DNA from: Luteimonas kalidii
GTDB lineage: Bacteria; Pseudomonadota; Gammaproteobacteria; Xanthomonadales; Xanthomonadaceae
Length of the DNA: 64,000 bases
Direction: 5' to 3'
Assembly: GCF_029887935.1 (NCBI RefSeq)
Contig: NZ_JARXRO010000018.1
Coordinates: 62,001-126,000 of the forward strand
In this document: positions 63,153-64,000 of the stretch, piece by piece
How positions within the stretch are numbered: the first letter of the stretch is position 1
How the letters are laid out: every line of letters begins with the position of its first letter
The notes under the pieces: generated by a model
What the model saw: the letters and a program-made list of their open reading frames with translations, nothing else
Database searches by the model: none
Told to the model about the DNA's origin: nothing
Position numbers and translations under genes: made by a program

Positions 63153-63631
63153 ACCGCCGCGGCCGGCTCTGGCTGCTGCCGGTCAGCGTGCTGGTCGCGC
63201 TGCTGCTCGGCCTGCTGCCGCTGCCCCCGGCGGTGCAGGGCCTGCGGCCATACTGGCTGGCGCTGGTGGTGGCGTACTGGGTGATCGAGGAGCCCGACCG
63301 GGCCGGACTCGGTTTCGCCTTCCTGGCGGGGCTGCTCGCCGACCTCGTGTCCGGCGCGCTGCTCGGCGAGCAGGCGCTGCGGCTGGTGGTCATGGCCTTC
63401 ATCCTGCAGCGGTTCCGCGCCCAGCTGCGGTTCTTCCCGCTGGCGCAGCAGGCGCTCGCGATCGGCGGCCTGCTGCTCAACGACCGCGTGGTCGCCGCCG
63501 CCATCCACCTGCTGCTCGGCCTGCCGCAGCTGCCCTGGCCGTACTGGCTGGCGCCGCTGCTGGGCATGCTGCTGTGGGCACCGCTGTTCCTGCTGTTCGA
63601 CGCGTTCCGGCAGGGGCGGAGGTCGCGCTGA
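63149..63631 (+). CDS. mreD: Rod shape-determining protein MreD
   Basis: 160 residues, polytopic inner membrane protein with about five hydrophobic segments (LLPVSVLVALLLGLLPL onward) and the MreD pattern RPYWLALVVAYWVIEEPDRAGLGFAFLAGLLADLVSGALLGEQAL. It overlaps mreC by 4 bp and shares one base with the mrdA start (TGATG). Confidence 0.96.
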   Translation: MNRRGRLWLLPVSVLVALLLGLLPLPPAVQGLRPYWLALVVAYWVIEEPDRAGLGFAFLAGLLADLVSGALLGEQALRLVVMAFILQRFRAQLRFFPLAQQALAIGGLLLNDRVVAAAIHLLLGLPQLPWPYWLAPLLGMLLWAPLFLLFDAFRQGRRSR

Positions 63632-64000
63632 TGCGCGCGCGTCGCCAGCGGATCCGCAACGCCTCAGCCGAAGCCGCCCAGTTCCGCCTGCGTGCCTTCG
63701 TGGGTTTCGTGCTGGTCGCGCTCGCGCTCGCAGGGCTGTCGGCCTGGTACTTCCGGCTGCAGGTTCTCGAGCACGACGAGTACGCGCGCCAGTCCGAGGC
63801 CAACCGCATCAAGCCGCGACCGGTGGTGCCGGCGCGGGGCCTGATCTACGACCGCAAGGGCCGGCTGCTGGCCGACAACGTGCCGGCCTACCGCATCGAC
63901 GTGACGCCCGAGGACGCGGGCGACATCCCGCGGATGCTCGCGGCGCTGTCGCAGGTGGTGGCGCTGTCGCCGGAGGAGATCGCGCGCTTCGAGGCCACGC
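63631..64000 (+). CDS. mrdA: Penicillin-binding protein 2 (N-terminal part)
   Basis: Only the first 123 codons are present. A short Arg-rich cytoplasmic part, one TM (FVGFVLVALALAGLSAWYF), then the start of the PBP2 pedestal domain with RLQVLEHDEYARQSEANRIKPRPVVPARGLIYDRKGRLLADN, the class B PBP signature. It is the transpeptidase of the elongasome. The catalytic domain is off the right edge. Position after mreD agrees. Confidence 0.95.
   Translation, partial: MRARRQRIRNASAEAAQFRLRAFVGFVLVALALAGLSAWYFRLQVLEHDEYARQSEANRIKPRPVVPARGLIYDRKGRLLADNVPAYRIDVTPEDAGDIPRMLAALSQVVALSPEEIARFEAT

Overview
The window is a very GC-rich chromosomal segment (about 70% GC by eye outside the rRNA genes) from a gammaproteobacterium of the Xanthomonadaceae/Lysobacteraceae. 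Luteimonas or Lysobacter-like is the best guess. The grounds are the 16S sequence, a PPi-dependent phosphofructokinase, a short-LID adenylate kinase, and the orders ilvC-ilvG-ilvM-...-ilvA-leuA and lptM-dapF-DUF484-xerC. Almost every base is accounted for by housekeeping genes. I see no prophage, insertion sequence or CRISPR array.

Region by region. (1) 1-6227: tolC start and a PCMT-like gene, then a TetR regulator divergent from an RND efflux adaptor/permease pair. (2) 6240-19463: branched-chain amino acid biosynthesis. A LysR gene is divergent from leuCD. Converging on them from the right is one long minus-strand operon, leader peptide-ilvC-ilvG-ilvM-ilvE-ilvA-leuA-leuB, with ilvD divergent from its promoter. 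The 36-residue leader peptide (17367-17477) carries the run Ile-Leu-Val-Leu-Val-Leu-Ile and is followed by a rho-independent hairpin, which is a classical ribosome-mediated attenuator. (3) 19498-23189: REP-like inverted repeat, PPi-PFK, adk, mpl. (4) 23395-34038: LON-substrate-binding protein, a DedA/PAP2 fusion, a small kinase, SDR, gloA, argD-type aminotransferase, a Kv-like channel with a zinc ribbon, hemL, thiE, rubredoxin, SirB1 and DUF192 proteins. (5) 34200-39773: a complete rRNA operon (tandem promoters, 16S, tRNA-Ile, tRNA-Ala, 23S, 5S, terminator) with processing stems. (6) 39964-59598: two exported S9 peptidases, the lptM-dapF-DUF484-xerC block, hslVU, a mutarotase and a fungal-type cytosine deaminase, a metzincin protease, ubiE, an M1 aminopeptidase lipoprotein, a LysM/PG-binding/M15 peptidase without a signal peptide, and a lipoprotein. 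(7) 59708-64000: PfkB-family kinase, then mreB-mreC-mreD-mrdA of the cell-shape machinery.

The most interesting signals are regulatory or small-scale: the ilv attenuator; a recurring layout in which a TAnnnT -10 box lies 7-8 nt before the start codon (predicted leaderless mRNAs, including the attenuator leader itself); an 18-bp tandem duplication that copies a start codon; a hyperacidic LptM tail; a PAP2 domain that has lost catalytic residues; and a signal-less peptidoglycan peptidase followed by a lipoprotein. No multi-gene system that is clearly new is evident. The effector/immunity reading of 57571-59598 is a hypothesis only.
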